From GCA-002733465 sp965230525 (GTDB lineage: Bacteria > Pseudomonadota > Gammaproteobacteria > Enterobacterales > Kangiellaceae): a stretch of DNA of 64,000 nt. The notes below the pieces were generated by a model that worked only from the letters and a program-made list of their open reading frames with translations, did not search any database and was not told the origin of the DNA. The stretch's first letter is position 1. Every line of letters begins with the position of its first letter. The DNA lies in assembly GCA_965230525.1 (NCBI GenBank), contig OZ246008.1, positions 2,728,001-2,792,000 of the forward strand. Direction: 5' to 3'. Made by a program: the position numbers and the translations under genes. This document shows positions 42,549 through 51,848 of this stretch, in pieces.

Positions 42549-43913
42549 TTAAATGTTTTTAGCTTGTTCAATCGCATTGCCAATGTAATTGGCAGGCGTT
42601 AACTTTTTGAGCTCATCTTTGACCGCTTGAGGCAGTTCCAATTGATCAACAAAGGCCTGCATACCAGCTTGATCGACACGTTTACCCCGCGTTAACTCCT
42701 TAAGTTTTTCGTAAGGTTTTTCAATACCATAGCGGCGCATAACGGTTTGAATCGGTTCAGCAAGAACTTCCCAGTTTTGGTCGAGTTCATCGGCGAGAGA
42801 TTGCTCGTTAACTTCAAGTTTCGATATTCCCTTAAGAGTTGCTTTGTAGGCAATCAGCGAGTGCGCAACACCTAACCCCAAAGTTCTGAGTGCTGTCGAA
42901 TCACTAAGGTCACGTTGCCAACGAGAAACAGGCAGTTTTTGACCTAAATGGGTGAACAAAGCATTAGCAATACCTAGATTGCCTTCCGAATTTTCGAAGT
43001 CAATTGGATTGACTTTGTGTGGCATGGTCGATGAGCCGATTTCGCCCGCAATGGTCTTTTGCTTAAAATGACCTAAGGCAATGTATCCCCAAACATCGCG
43101 ATCGAAATCTAATAAAATAACATTGAATCGGGTGATCACATCAAAATATTCAGCAATATAATCATGCGGCTCGATTTGGGTTGTGTAGGGATTCCAAGTC
43201 AGTCCGAGATCTTCAATAAATGCTTGCGCAAATGCTGGCCAATCGACTTCAGGGTAAGCGGAAATATGGGCGTTATAATTACCAACCGCGCCATTAATCT
43301 TACCCATCAACTGAACATTTCCAAACTGTGCTTGCTGGCGTTGCAGTCGTGCCACAACGTTTGCCATTTCTTTACCTAAGGTGGTGGGTGACGCGGGTTG
43401 GCCGTGAGTGCGTGACATTAACGGTGTTTCTGCGTATTGATGGGCCAAGTCTGCAATCGCGTTAACTACTTCGTCTTGCTGCGCCGAAACCACCAAGGCG
43501 GCGTCTTTCAACATCAGAGCATAGGACAAGTTATTAATATCTTCGGAAGTGCAAGCAAAGTGAATGAATTCGCTAACCGCGCAAATCGCTGAATCAGACG
43601 CGGTTTTTTCTTTTAGAAAGTATTCCACCGCTTTCACATCATGATTAGTGGTTGATTCGATTTCCTTGACTCTTAACGCATCCGCTTCACTAAAGTCAGC
43701 CATAATCTGCTCGAGTAACTGGTTTGTGGAATCTGAAAAAGCAGGGACTTCTTGTATCGCATCACAGGCAGCAAGCGCCTGTAACCATTTCACTTCAACA
43801 ATAACACGGTATTTGATTAGACCGAATTCACTAAAAATAGCCCTTAATTCTTTGGTTTTACTTCCGTAGCGGCCGTCTGCTGAAGAAATAGCGGTTAATG
43901 CTGAAAGTTCCAT
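42549..43913 (-). CDS. purB: Adenylosuccinate lyase
   Basis: This 454-residue enzyme has the signature GSSTMPHKVNPIDFENSEGN, the SRTHGQPASPTTLGKEMAN histidine loop and CTSEDINNLSYALML. It acts twice in purine synthesis, splitting fumarate from SAICAR and adenylosuccinate. Length equals E. coli PurB (456). It heads a leftward cluster with roxA, a GNAT gene and two further genes. Confidence 0.97.
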   Translation of the reverse strand: MELSALTAISSADGRYGSKTKELRAIFSEFGLIKYRVIVEVKWLQALAACDAIQEVPAFSDSTNQLLEQIMADFSEADALRVKEIESTTNHDVKAVEYFLKEKTASDSAICAVSEFIHFACTSEDINNLSYALMLKDAALVVSAQQDEVVNAIADLAHQYAETPLMSRTHGQPASPTTLGKEMANVVARLQRQQAQFGNVQLMGKINGAVGNYNAHISAYPEVDWPAFAQAFIEDLGLTWNPYTTQIEPHDYIAEYFDVITRFNVILLDFDRDVWGYIALGHFKQKTIAGEIGSSTMPHKVNPIDFENSEGNLGIANALFTHLGQKLPVSRWQRDLSDSTALRTLGLGVAHSLIAYKATLKGISKLEVNEQSLADELDQNWEVLAEPIQTVMRRYGIEKPYEKLKELTRGKRVDQAGMQAFVDQLELPQAVKDELKKLTPANYIGNAIEQAKNI

Positions 43914-44165
43914 ATTGACCTCTTGTTAAGCGTATGCAATCGATGATTAAGCGGCGCATTTTACCCTATCTCGCGGCCAAATGGCATGTTTAAAACCAGT
44001 TTACTTTAGGACTTTTTTACCTAAGGAAAGCAATAATCTGCCTATTCTTTACGCAATCAACTATAGTTGGGTAAGAAATACCGATTTGTTACAACATCAT
44101 TGATATTTAAGAAAAATTCTTTAATATTGGATAGATAATACGCAAAATAAGATCAGGACTGTCGC

Positions 44166-45476
44166 ATGAAAAAGATGATTTTTCCGCAAGCGGACCATTT
44201 TCAAATCCCAAAGGCATTGTTTATAGGCGCTTGGAAAGTCTGGTTTAAACGGTTTGCAGACCATGACTCGTGGCGCAAAGGCAAAATGCCCATTGGTCAA
44301 AGCGAAGCTAAGCTTTATCAAATTATTGAACAAGGCGACCGCTTTTGTTTAGAAGTTGCTGCAAGGCTAATGGTTCCTTGGTCGTTTCGAGATACCAGTC
44401 AAATTGACCCCGCGTTTTTCTTAATGAATCCCGATGTCATTCGTAAAACCAAAATGGGTGAGCAGAATGAATTGCAAGGTGTTAGGTTGACAGACCAAGC
44501 ACTTGATTACTGGGATGCGCTGACCTACCTTGAGCAAGATATGTTTTCGGCTTATGCCGAGGCTCGAATTCAAGCTGATATTGAGTCGCCCAGCAGTCAT
44601 CCGGTTGTGATTGATGACGCCGGACTGGAAGTGATTGGGGAAGATATTTATCCACCGGTTGTTCCTGCAAAAGGCGCTTCAGATCGTGAATTTGCTGAAG
44701 CGTTAGTCGCTTGGATTGATGAAGATCCCTTCACCCCAATGTATCAAAGACAACCTATTGGGGAAGCGGTTAGCAGCTGGCATGATCGATTGGAAAGTTT
44801 CTTTTGGCCAAAGCCAAGAAATGGTTTGATGCAAGTTTCACATTCCGCCGATGCGTTAATGTATCGTGCGGAGTTATTAGCGAGAGGTATAGAAGATGGC
44901 ACACCTTGGAGCGATGAAGATAAAGAGTTAGCAGTTAAAACCACAGAAGAAATCTTCTTACAGGCCGGAACGCCACAAAAAGAAGTCACTTGGGAAAATG
45001 TTTATGCGGTAATGAAAGCTGCAATTACTAAGGATCCAAACTCGGGTGCAAAAATGAACAGTGGTTGGTCGTTGTTAGCCTCTTTTGCGACCCATTGGCT
45101 GAATAGTACTGAAGGACGCACCCCTATGATTTGCTGGAATAGTCGGGTTTCGACATCGATCATTTCTCGCTTAGACTTTTTACTTGTGGAAGCCGGTTAT
45201 GAGTCACTTGAAGATCGTTTTCCTCATTTAGGTATCGTACAGGGTTGGGGTGGCACAAGACCGCGGGAAACCAGTTTAGAATGGCCAGATGGCTATCGCA
45301 GTTGGCAAACAGAAATTGCAGCAAGTGAATTTGTCAATTTGATGGTCGAATGTTTGAATAGCAGCAAAAACTCCGATGGCTCGTTAAAGTACGCGCAAAT
45401 GCCGATTCCAACGGGGGGGCGAGCGCCTTGGTCAATGCAGGGTGTGCAACTAGTTCTATTTTCGGACGGGTACTAG
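44166..45476 (+). CDS. Unrecognised 435-residue cytoplasmic protein
   Basis: I do not recognise this family. The protein has no signal peptide or membrane segment and is rich in Trp and acidic residues. Notable segments are KALFIGAWKVWFKRFADHDSW near the N-terminus, LTYLEQDMFSAYAEARIQAD, a middle helical region (WENVYAVMKAAITKDPNSG) and a well-formed C-terminus with HWLNSTEGRTPMICWNSRVS and HLGIVQGWGGTRPRETS. The Trp/Arg pattern near 320-380 might bind a nucleotide or nucleic acid, but this is only an impression. AGGA nine bases before ATG supports the start. It ends before a bidirectional terminator. Confidence 0.75.
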   Translation: MKKMIFPQADHFQIPKALFIGAWKVWFKRFADHDSWRKGKMPIGQSEAKLYQIIEQGDRFCLEVAARLMVPWSFRDTSQIDPAFFLMNPDVIRKTKMGEQNELQGVRLTDQALDYWDALTYLEQDMFSAYAEARIQADIESPSSHPVVIDDAGLEVIGEDIYPPVVPAKGASDREFAEALVAWIDEDPFTPMYQRQPIGEAVSSWHDRLESFFWPKPRNGLMQVSHSADALMYRAELLARGIEDGTPWSDEDKELAVKTTEEIFLQAGTPQKEVTWENVYAVMKAAITKDPNSGAKMNSGWSLLASFATHWLNSTEGRTPMICWNSRVSTSIISRLDFLLVEAGYESLEDRFPHLGIVQGWGGTRPRETSLEWPDGYRSWQTEIAASEFVNLMVECLNSSKNSDGSLKYAQMPIPTGGRAPWSMQGVQLVLFSDGY

Positions 45477-45835
45477 TTTTGATGTCAGTTTTTGTTGTGG
45501 GGCTGTTTGAATTTAAACTCGATTTTTTCAAGATTAAAAAGTTTCAATCGAACACCAATCATATTCGAGACTCATTAACAGCCCATAAAAACTGACTGCA
45601 AACCGACGCTCGCATAAAGAGCAAACTTCTATCAATTTACCCCGATAAAACACTACCTCTAAATTGCTCACTAGCACGTCCTGAGATCAAAAAAAGCGCC
45701 TGAAATAGGCGCTTTTTTGATTAACGGGTTTAGCATTATTCGATACTAATTGAACTCTACATTTCTCCGTATTTGTATTTCAACATACGCTTGTTCAAGC
45801 GAACTCCGCACCGTTATTAAGGGTGCAGATCCTAT
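45477..45835. other. Gap between convergent genes
   Basis: Besides the bidirectional terminator at 45690-45718 nothing is recognised in this 359-bp stretch. Confidence 0.5.
45690..45718. terminator. Bidirectional terminator
   Basis: AAAAAAGCGCC and GGCGCTTTTTT form an 11-bp stem around TGAAATA between two convergent genes. Confidence 0.93.
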
Positions 45836-47719
45836 TTACCAGCCACATTGACGAGATTGGTTTTGTTCATCTAACCAAGTCTTTAGTGGGGCAAAATAAT
45901 CAATGATGGCGGTCGCGTCCATTTCTCGCTGGCCTGTCATTGCTTCGAGTGCGTCCTGCCACGGTTTGCTTGAGCCCATTTCTAGCATCGCATTTAGTTT
46001 TGCGCCAGCTTCTTTGTTTCCATAAATGGAACAGCGGTGAAGTGGTCCTTCATTGCCCGCGATTTTGCATAGCTCGCGGTGGAATTGGAATTGTAAAATG
46101 CGCGCTAAGAAGTAGCGAGAGTAGGGGGTATTACCTGGAACATGATACTTAGCACCTGGATCAAAATCGTTTTCAGTTCGATCAATGGGTGCGCTCACCC
46201 CTTGGTACTTTTTACGCAACTCCCACCAAGCTTGGTTGTATTTATCGGCTGGGATTTCACCATTAAACACTCCCCAACGCCATTTATCTACCAAAAGACC
46301 AAAGGGTAAGAAAGATACCCCTTCAAGGGCTTTTTTCATTAGGAAAGGTAAATCACCTGCAGCATCAGGCTCCTGGTCAATCAGACCGATTTCTTTTAAA
46401 TACTTAGGTGTGATTGATAATGAAATGGTATCACCAATTGCTTCATGAAAACCGTCGTTAGCACTGCTTCGATAAAGAAAGTCTTGCTTCAGATTATAAG
46501 CTCTTTGGTAAAAATTGTGGCCGAGCTCGTGATGAATGACGGAGAAGTCTTCACCCGTGCGTTTTATACACATTTTTATGCGGTAATCGGTTGTACTCAG
46601 ATCCCACGCACTTGCGTGGCATTGAACATCGCGATCGCGAGGTTTTACAAACAGTGATTTTTCCCAGAATGAATCAGGAAGCGGGGCGAAACCAAGCGAC
46701 TTAAAGAAGTTTTCAGCGGTACGAACCATTTCGATTTCGTTATATTTCTTGGCTTCAAGTCGTTTAGTGACATCAACTGCCGGTGTCGAGCTGGGTGGCG
46801 CAACGTCATCATAAATATTTTCCCAACTTTGTGCCCACATGTTACCCAATAAATGTGCTGGAATAGGCTGGTCCAACGGGACTACTTGATCGCCATATTT
46901 TTCATTGAGTTTTGCTCGCACATGACATTGTAATGAATCATAAAGCGGCTTTACTTGCCCCCACACCCGATCCATATCGGCAGCAAATGCATCTGCTGGC
47001 ATATCATATTTTGAACGCCATAATGCGCCGGTATCGGCATAACCTAACTCTTTGGAACCTTCATTAGCGATTTCGACCATGCGTTGGTAGTCTTTGCGCA
47101 TTTGAGGCGAAACTTTTCGCCAGTTGGTCCATGCCGCTAGAAGTTCATTGGGGTCGTCGGAATTGGCTAAGGTGTCAGTGAGCTCACCGAGAGTGAAGCA
47201 TTCACCTTCCGCGGTGCAGCCTTTGGCATAAGTTGCATCGAGATTAGCGGTAATTTTTGCAAGTTCTGCTGTCTTTTTATCATCGTTAGGCGCTGGAATC
47301 ACAAGCCCTTGTTTTAACATATCGAGCTTACGACGAGTATCAAAATCTAGCTCGAGGTGATCAAACTTTTGAGCACCCAGAGCAAGTTGAACGCTCTTTT
47401 TGGTTGCTTCTTCGCCAAACTTAGCTGCGATTGCATTGGTATCGTCATTTACAAAGTTAGCTTGTACCCAAAATGCTTTAGCGATCAGTTCGTAATCGGA
47501 CTCAAGTGCCTTTTCCGCTTCAGCGACATAAGCTTTAGCATCTTGAACTGTCAGTGCGGCCGGCTTTTCTTTGATTTCTTGTTTTGGTTGTTGTGGCTGA
47601 CAAGCCATTGTTAAAGTTGCTGCGGTTAAAAACACGCAGGCTTTTCCGGCTCTTATCCAGCCACCTAACTTGGCTTGCCGCCAGTTCGGTTTGCTTGATT
47701 TTTGATTGAGATTGTTCAT
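45836..47719 (-). CDS. M2-family peptidyl-dipeptidase (ACE-like) lipoprotein
   Basis: The ATG at 47719 is favoured by AAAAGG seven bases upstream; an ATG six bases earlier sits too close to it. The 627-residue protein has an N-terminal hydrophobic segment ending LTMAC, an imperfect lipobox. The zinc site HHELGHNFYQRAY and downstream EAIGDTISLS (third ligand) identify family M2. Such enzymes remove C-terminal dipeptides from peptides, probably in the periplasm. It is transcribed leftward alone. Confidence 0.9.
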   Translation of the reverse strand: MNNLNQKSSKPNWRQAKLGGWIRAGKACVFLTAATLTMACQPQQPKQEIKEKPAALTVQDAKAYVAEAEKALESDYELIAKAFWVQANFVNDDTNAIAAKFGEEATKKSVQLALGAQKFDHLELDFDTRRKLDMLKQGLVIPAPNDDKKTAELAKITANLDATYAKGCTAEGECFTLGELTDTLANSDDPNELLAAWTNWRKVSPQMRKDYQRMVEIANEGSKELGYADTGALWRSKYDMPADAFAADMDRVWGQVKPLYDSLQCHVRAKLNEKYGDQVVPLDQPIPAHLLGNMWAQSWENIYDDVAPPSSTPAVDVTKRLEAKKYNEIEMVRTAENFFKSLGFAPLPDSFWEKSLFVKPRDRDVQCHASAWDLSTTDYRIKMCIKRTGEDFSVIHHELGHNFYQRAYNLKQDFLYRSSANDGFHEAIGDTISLSITPKYLKEIGLIDQEPDAAGDLPFLMKKALEGVSFLPFGLLVDKWRWGVFNGEIPADKYNQAWWELRKKYQGVSAPIDRTENDFDPGAKYHVPGNTPYSRYFLARILQFQFHRELCKIAGNEGPLHRCSIYGNKEAGAKLNAMLEMGSSKPWQDALEAMTGQREMDATAIIDYFAPLKTWLDEQNQSRQCGW

Positions 47720-48132
47720 CGTCATACCTTTTATAGTTGATTTTAAGGAAATTGATTCAATGCGATGTGAGTGTTGATTTATTCAATTTTATTGAAATTA
47801 ACCAGCGCTGTTGTTGTTTTATCGCACCAGTCGGCATTCATCGCTACACTCTAATAAGCCAGCTAGGATAAACAGGTTAGGCCGATGCGACAAGGGGATC
47901 TTCGATAGAAAATATAGATATTTAGTGTTTTCTAAATGAAGAAGGTTTAATTGTGATCTAGATCGATGCGGCTGGTTAAAATTTAGACTATTATAATTGC
48001 GTGTAATTGTTAAATATTGTAGTCTCAATAGCCGGATAAAAAATATCCGCAAGGGATTGACCAGACGCATTCGTCAACTGTCAATACAAGCTATTGATTT
48101 TATTATAATAATTAATCTTTAAAGGTGTCCCA
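47720..48132. other. Divergent promoter region without visible genes
   Basis: This 413-bp gap separates the M2 peptidase and the chalcone-isomerase-like gene. Frames inside show no coding character and no clear operator stands out. Confidence 0.4.
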
Positions 48133-48699
48133 GTGAATAAGATTTTTATCTTTGCAGTTTCCTGTTTTTTGTTTATACCCTGCAGCTTTGCAGACTCTCT
48201 AACGGGTGTTGATCTCGAAGAGGTGATCACGCTATCGCCCGGAGGGCCAGAACTTCGTTTAAAAGGGGCCGCGACTAAGTCAAACGCCCGACAAGCGATA
48301 TACGTTGGTGGACTCTATCTTCAAAATGATGCGCAATCAGTTAATGAGCTTCTGACCAATACCGGTGCTAAGCGGTTTTTGATTAAAACCAACGAGCTAG
48401 TCAAACCCGAATCAATCATGAGAGCCATCAATTTGGGAATTACGGTAAATCACACTGAGCAAGAGCTGATGCAACTTGCGCCCTCAATAAAAGCCTTCAA
48501 TCAGATATGGAAGAGTCAGGTTAAGGAGGGGGATGAAGTTTTTGTTGATTATACCGACGGCGAGACACAAATTAGTGTAAATGGTAAAACCATAGGCAGT
48601 ATCAACGGTGAGTCATTTTACCGTGCGTTTTTAAAAACTTGGATTGGTGACAAACCGCTAAACCATGAAATTAAAAAGCAGCTCATGGGAAATCAATAG
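48133..48699 (+). CDS. Chalcone isomerase-like periplasmic protein
   Basis: This 188-residue protein starts with GTG after AAAGGTG and has a signal peptide ending CSFA (residue 20). The mature part follows the chalcone-isomerase-like family PF16036: LKGAATKSNARQAIYVGGLYL, KRFLIKTNELVKPESIMRAI, FVDYTDGETQISVNGKTIGS and FYRAFLKTWIGDKPLN. Bacterial members are periplasmic and of unknown function; enzyme activity on flavonoids is not implied. Confidence 0.87.
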   Translation: MNKIFIFAVSCFLFIPCSFADSLTGVDLEEVITLSPGGPELRLKGAATKSNARQAIYVGGLYLQNDAQSVNELLTNTGAKRFLIKTNELVKPESIMRAINLGITVNHTEQELMQLAPSIKAFNQIWKSQVKEGDEVFVDYTDGETQISVNGKTIGSINGESFYRAFLKTWIGDKPLNHEIKKQLMGNQ

Positions 48700-49134
48700 C
48701 CAATAATCAACTCTAGTTACTCCCACTCTATGGAAACTCGGTCTTTATTTTAAGCGTCTGAGTTTCCAGGTTTCAGTTTACTTGCTCTGTTTTGCCTGGC
48801 GTTTAGTGTGTCAGAAAAAAGCGCTCTATTTCTAACTCTATGCTGTGCCATTTCGCAACTGGTCTAAATTAAAGTGACTAATTTTGGTTAATTAGTGCTT
48901 TCTATTTGACTTAATCAGTACGCGTTACTCAACTAAATTGGGACATAATCAATGACTATATGGCCCTAGGGAAAATAGTGGGCTGGCCGATTTATTATTG
49001 GCTTATTTGCCTGTATAATCCACGACTTCTGAACTATCCTAACTAAATACTCCAATGAATGACGATCGAGTTTTGTCTTGCTAAGGCGATTTAACGATTA
49101 ATCGTTCAATTTATCTATAAAGAGGATCTTTAGC
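48700..49134. other. acnB upstream region with a TATAAT box
   Basis: In this 435-bp gap a consensus TATAAT lies at 49014-49019 with TTTATT 17 bp before it (48991-48996), probably the acnB promoter. AAGAGGATCT precedes the GTG start. No other structure is recognised. Confidence 0.5.
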
Positions 49135-51720
49135 GTGCTACAAGCTTATAGAAATCATGTAAAAGAAAGAGCTGAACAAGGAATTGTCCCAAAACCCCTA
49201 TCTGCTGAACAAGTGACTGACTTAGTTGAGCTTTTAAAGAATCCACCAGCAGGTGAAGAAGAATTTTTACTCGACCTATTAACTAACCGCATTCCAGCGG
49301 GGGTTGATGAGGCTGCGTACGTAAAAGCAGCATTTTTATCGGCTGTGGCTAAAGGTGAAGAAAAATGCCCATTGGTCGATCGGCCAAGAGCGGTCGAGTT
49401 ATTAGGAACCATGTTAGGTGGGTATAACATTGCAACCTTGGTTGAGTTGTTAGAAGACGGTGAGCTCGGCGAGCTTGCGGGTCAACAATTAAATCATACC
49501 TTACTTATGTTTGATGCTTTCCATGATGTAGCAGACCTCGCTAAAGCAGGTAATAAAAATGCCAAAAATGTTATCCAAAGTTGGGCCGATGCAGAGTGGT
49601 TTACTAGCAAAGATAAGCTTGCCGAAAAGGTGACTTTGACCGTATTTATGGTGCCAGGTGAAACCAACACCGATGACCTTTCGCCTGCACAAGATGCGTG
49701 GTCACGCCCTGACATTCCGTTGCATGCCCTTGCGATGTTAAAGAACCCTAAGCCCGGGTTAGAAGGCAATCCACTGGAAGTCATTGAAAAGTTAAAAGAA
49801 AAAGGACACCCAGTTGTTTACGTGGGAGATGTGGTTGGAACTGGCTCTTCGCGTAAATCGGCAACAAATTCGGTATTGTGGCTTATGGGTGATGATATCC
49901 CCTATATTCCTAACAAGCGAGCTGGTGGATTTTGTCTCGGTGGAAAAATTGCGCCAATTTTCTTCAATACAATGGAAGACGCAGGAGCTCTCCCTATCGA
50001 GGTGGATGTCTCTAAACTTGAAATGGGCGATGTCATTGATATTTACCCCTATGAAGGAAAAATCGAGAAAAATGGCGAGCTCGTTGCTGAATTCGAATTG
50101 AAAACCGACGTACTGCTAGATGAAGTTCAAGCAGGCGGTCGAATTCCACTCATTATTGGTCGCGGCTTAACCGCACGTGCCCGAGAATTTTTAGGGTTAG
50201 AGCCAAGCAGCTTGTTCCGACAACCTGATCCGGTTGCTGATTCTGATAAAGGCTTTACTCTGGCGCAAAAAATGGTGGGAAAAGCTTGCGGACTCCCTGG
50301 CGTGAGAGCTCATCAATATTGTGAGCCTAAAATGACGACCGTTGGTTCACAAGACACCACTGGGCCAATGACTCGTGATGAATTGCAAGATCTAGCCTGT
50401 TTAGGTTTTTCAGCCGATTTGACCATGCAGTCTTTTTGTCACACAGCGGCTTACCCCAAGCCCGTTGATATCGAAACACAACACACACTTCCGGATTTTA
50501 TTATGAACCGGGGTGGGGTTTCCTTAAGGCCAGGCGATGGCATCATCCATAGTTGGTTAAACCGTATGTTATTACCGGATACTGTAGGAACTGGGGGCGA
50601 TTCCCACACTCGTTTCCCAATCGGTATTTCTTTCCCTGCGGGTTCAGGGTTGGTTGCGTTTGCTGCGGCAACCGGCGTTATGCCATTGGACATGCCAGAA
50701 TCTGTACTCGTCAGATTTAAGGGCGAAATGCAACCTGGGGTTACATTACGTGACCTAGTCAATGCCATACCTTATGCGGCCATTCAAGAGGGCTTACTGA
50801 CTGTCGCTAAAGAAGGCAAGAAAAACGTGTTTTCCGGACGAATTCTGGAAATTGAAGGTCTCCCTAAATTGAAAGTTGAACAGGCTTTTGAATTATCCGA
50901 TGCGGCAGCCGAAAGAAGCGCTGCAGGTTGTTCAATTAAGCTAGATAAAGAACCAATTATTGAGTACCTAAATTCTAATATTACTTTGTTAAAGTGGATG
51001 ATCAAAGAAGGTTACGGCGACGCCAGAACCATTGGTCGTCGTATTGAAAATATGCAGAAATGGCTAGCTAATCCAGAATTAATGTCAGCCGATGAAGATG
51101 CAGAATACGCTTCAGTGATTGAAATTGATCTTAATGAAATCAAAGAGCCAATTCTTGCCTGTCCAAACGATCCTGATGACGTTAAGTTGCTTTCAGATGT
51201 TCAAGGGGACAAAATAGATGAAGTCTTTATTGGTAGTTGTATGACAAATATTGGCCACTATCGCGCGGCTGGTAAGTTACTGGAGAAAACAACTTCAATT
51301 CCAACTCGCCTATGGATTGCGCCACCGACCAAAATGGATGAATATCAACTGATGCAGGAAGGTTATTACAACATATTCGCGTCCGCTGGAGCGAGAACGG
51401 AAATGCCAGGTTGTTCGTTATGTATGGGGAATCAGGCAAGAGTAGCAGCCAACTCAACCGTTGTTTCTACGTCTACTCGAAACTTCCCGAATCGACTCGG
51501 TAATGGTGCTGATGTTTACCTTGCTTCGGCGGAACTTGCTGCGGTTGCTTCAATCTTAGGTAAATTACCAACCGTTGAAGAATATATGAGTTATGCCTCG
51601 GACCTCGATACAATGAGTGAAGAAGTTTATCGTTACCTCAACTTCCATGAAATCGAAGACTTTAAAAAGTCTGCGGCTATGGTAACAATACCGGTTGAGA
51701 ATAAAGTGGTAGTTGGATAG
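49135..51720 (+). CDS. acnB: Aconitate hydratase B
   Basis: This 861-residue protein begins with GTG after an AGAGGA site. The N-terminal HEAT-like region closely follows AcnB (LVELLKNPPAGEEEFLLDLL), followed by the swivel domain (VVGTGSSRKSATNS) and the catalytic domains with the [4Fe-4S] ligands in SCMTNIGHYRAAG and PGCSLCMGNQARV. It interconverts citrate and isocitrate in the TCA cycle; AcnB apo-protein can also bind mRNA in E. coli. A strong terminator follows. Confidence 0.97.
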   Translation: MLQAYRNHVKERAEQGIVPKPLSAEQVTDLVELLKNPPAGEEEFLLDLLTNRIPAGVDEAAYVKAAFLSAVAKGEEKCPLVDRPRAVELLGTMLGGYNIATLVELLEDGELGELAGQQLNHTLLMFDAFHDVADLAKAGNKNAKNVIQSWADAEWFTSKDKLAEKVTLTVFMVPGETNTDDLSPAQDAWSRPDIPLHALAMLKNPKPGLEGNPLEVIEKLKEKGHPVVYVGDVVGTGSSRKSATNSVLWLMGDDIPYIPNKRAGGFCLGGKIAPIFFNTMEDAGALPIEVDVSKLEMGDVIDIYPYEGKIEKNGELVAEFELKTDVLLDEVQAGGRIPLIIGRGLTARAREFLGLEPSSLFRQPDPVADSDKGFTLAQKMVGKACGLPGVRAHQYCEPKMTTVGSQDTTGPMTRDELQDLACLGFSADLTMQSFCHTAAYPKPVDIETQHTLPDFIMNRGGVSLRPGDGIIHSWLNRMLLPDTVGTGGDSHTRFPIGISFPAGSGLVAFAAATGVMPLDMPESVLVRFKGEMQPGVTLRDLVNAIPYAAIQEGLLTVAKEGKKNVFSGRILEIEGLPKLKVEQAFELSDAAAERSAAGCSIKLDKEPIIEYLNSNITLLKWMIKEGYGDARTIGRRIENMQKWLANPELMSADEDAEYASVIEIDLNEIKEPILACPNDPDDVKLLSDVQGDKIDEVFIGSCMTNIGHYRAAGKLLEKTTSIPTRLWIAPPTKMDEYQLMQEGYYNIFASAGARTEMPGCSLCMGNQARVAANSTVVSTSTRNFPNRLGNGADVYLASAELAAVASILGKLPTVEEYMSYASDLDTMSEEVYRYLNFHEIEDFKKSAAMVTIPVENKVVVG

Positions 51721-51761
51721 TATTATTTTATCCAAAGTCGCGTATTAGATTGGTAACAACT

Positions 51762-51787
51762 AAAAAAGCACCCATTGGGTGCTTTTT
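51762..51787 (+). terminator. Terminator after acnB
   Basis: AAAAAAGCACCC and GGGTGCTTTTTT pair around a 2-base loop extended by A-T; a T-run completes it. Confidence 0.93.
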
Positions 51788-51848
51788 TATTGGCAGAGCG
51801 ATTCAAACTTCTGCCTACTAGGCGTATTAATAAAAAGGAATGACTAAA

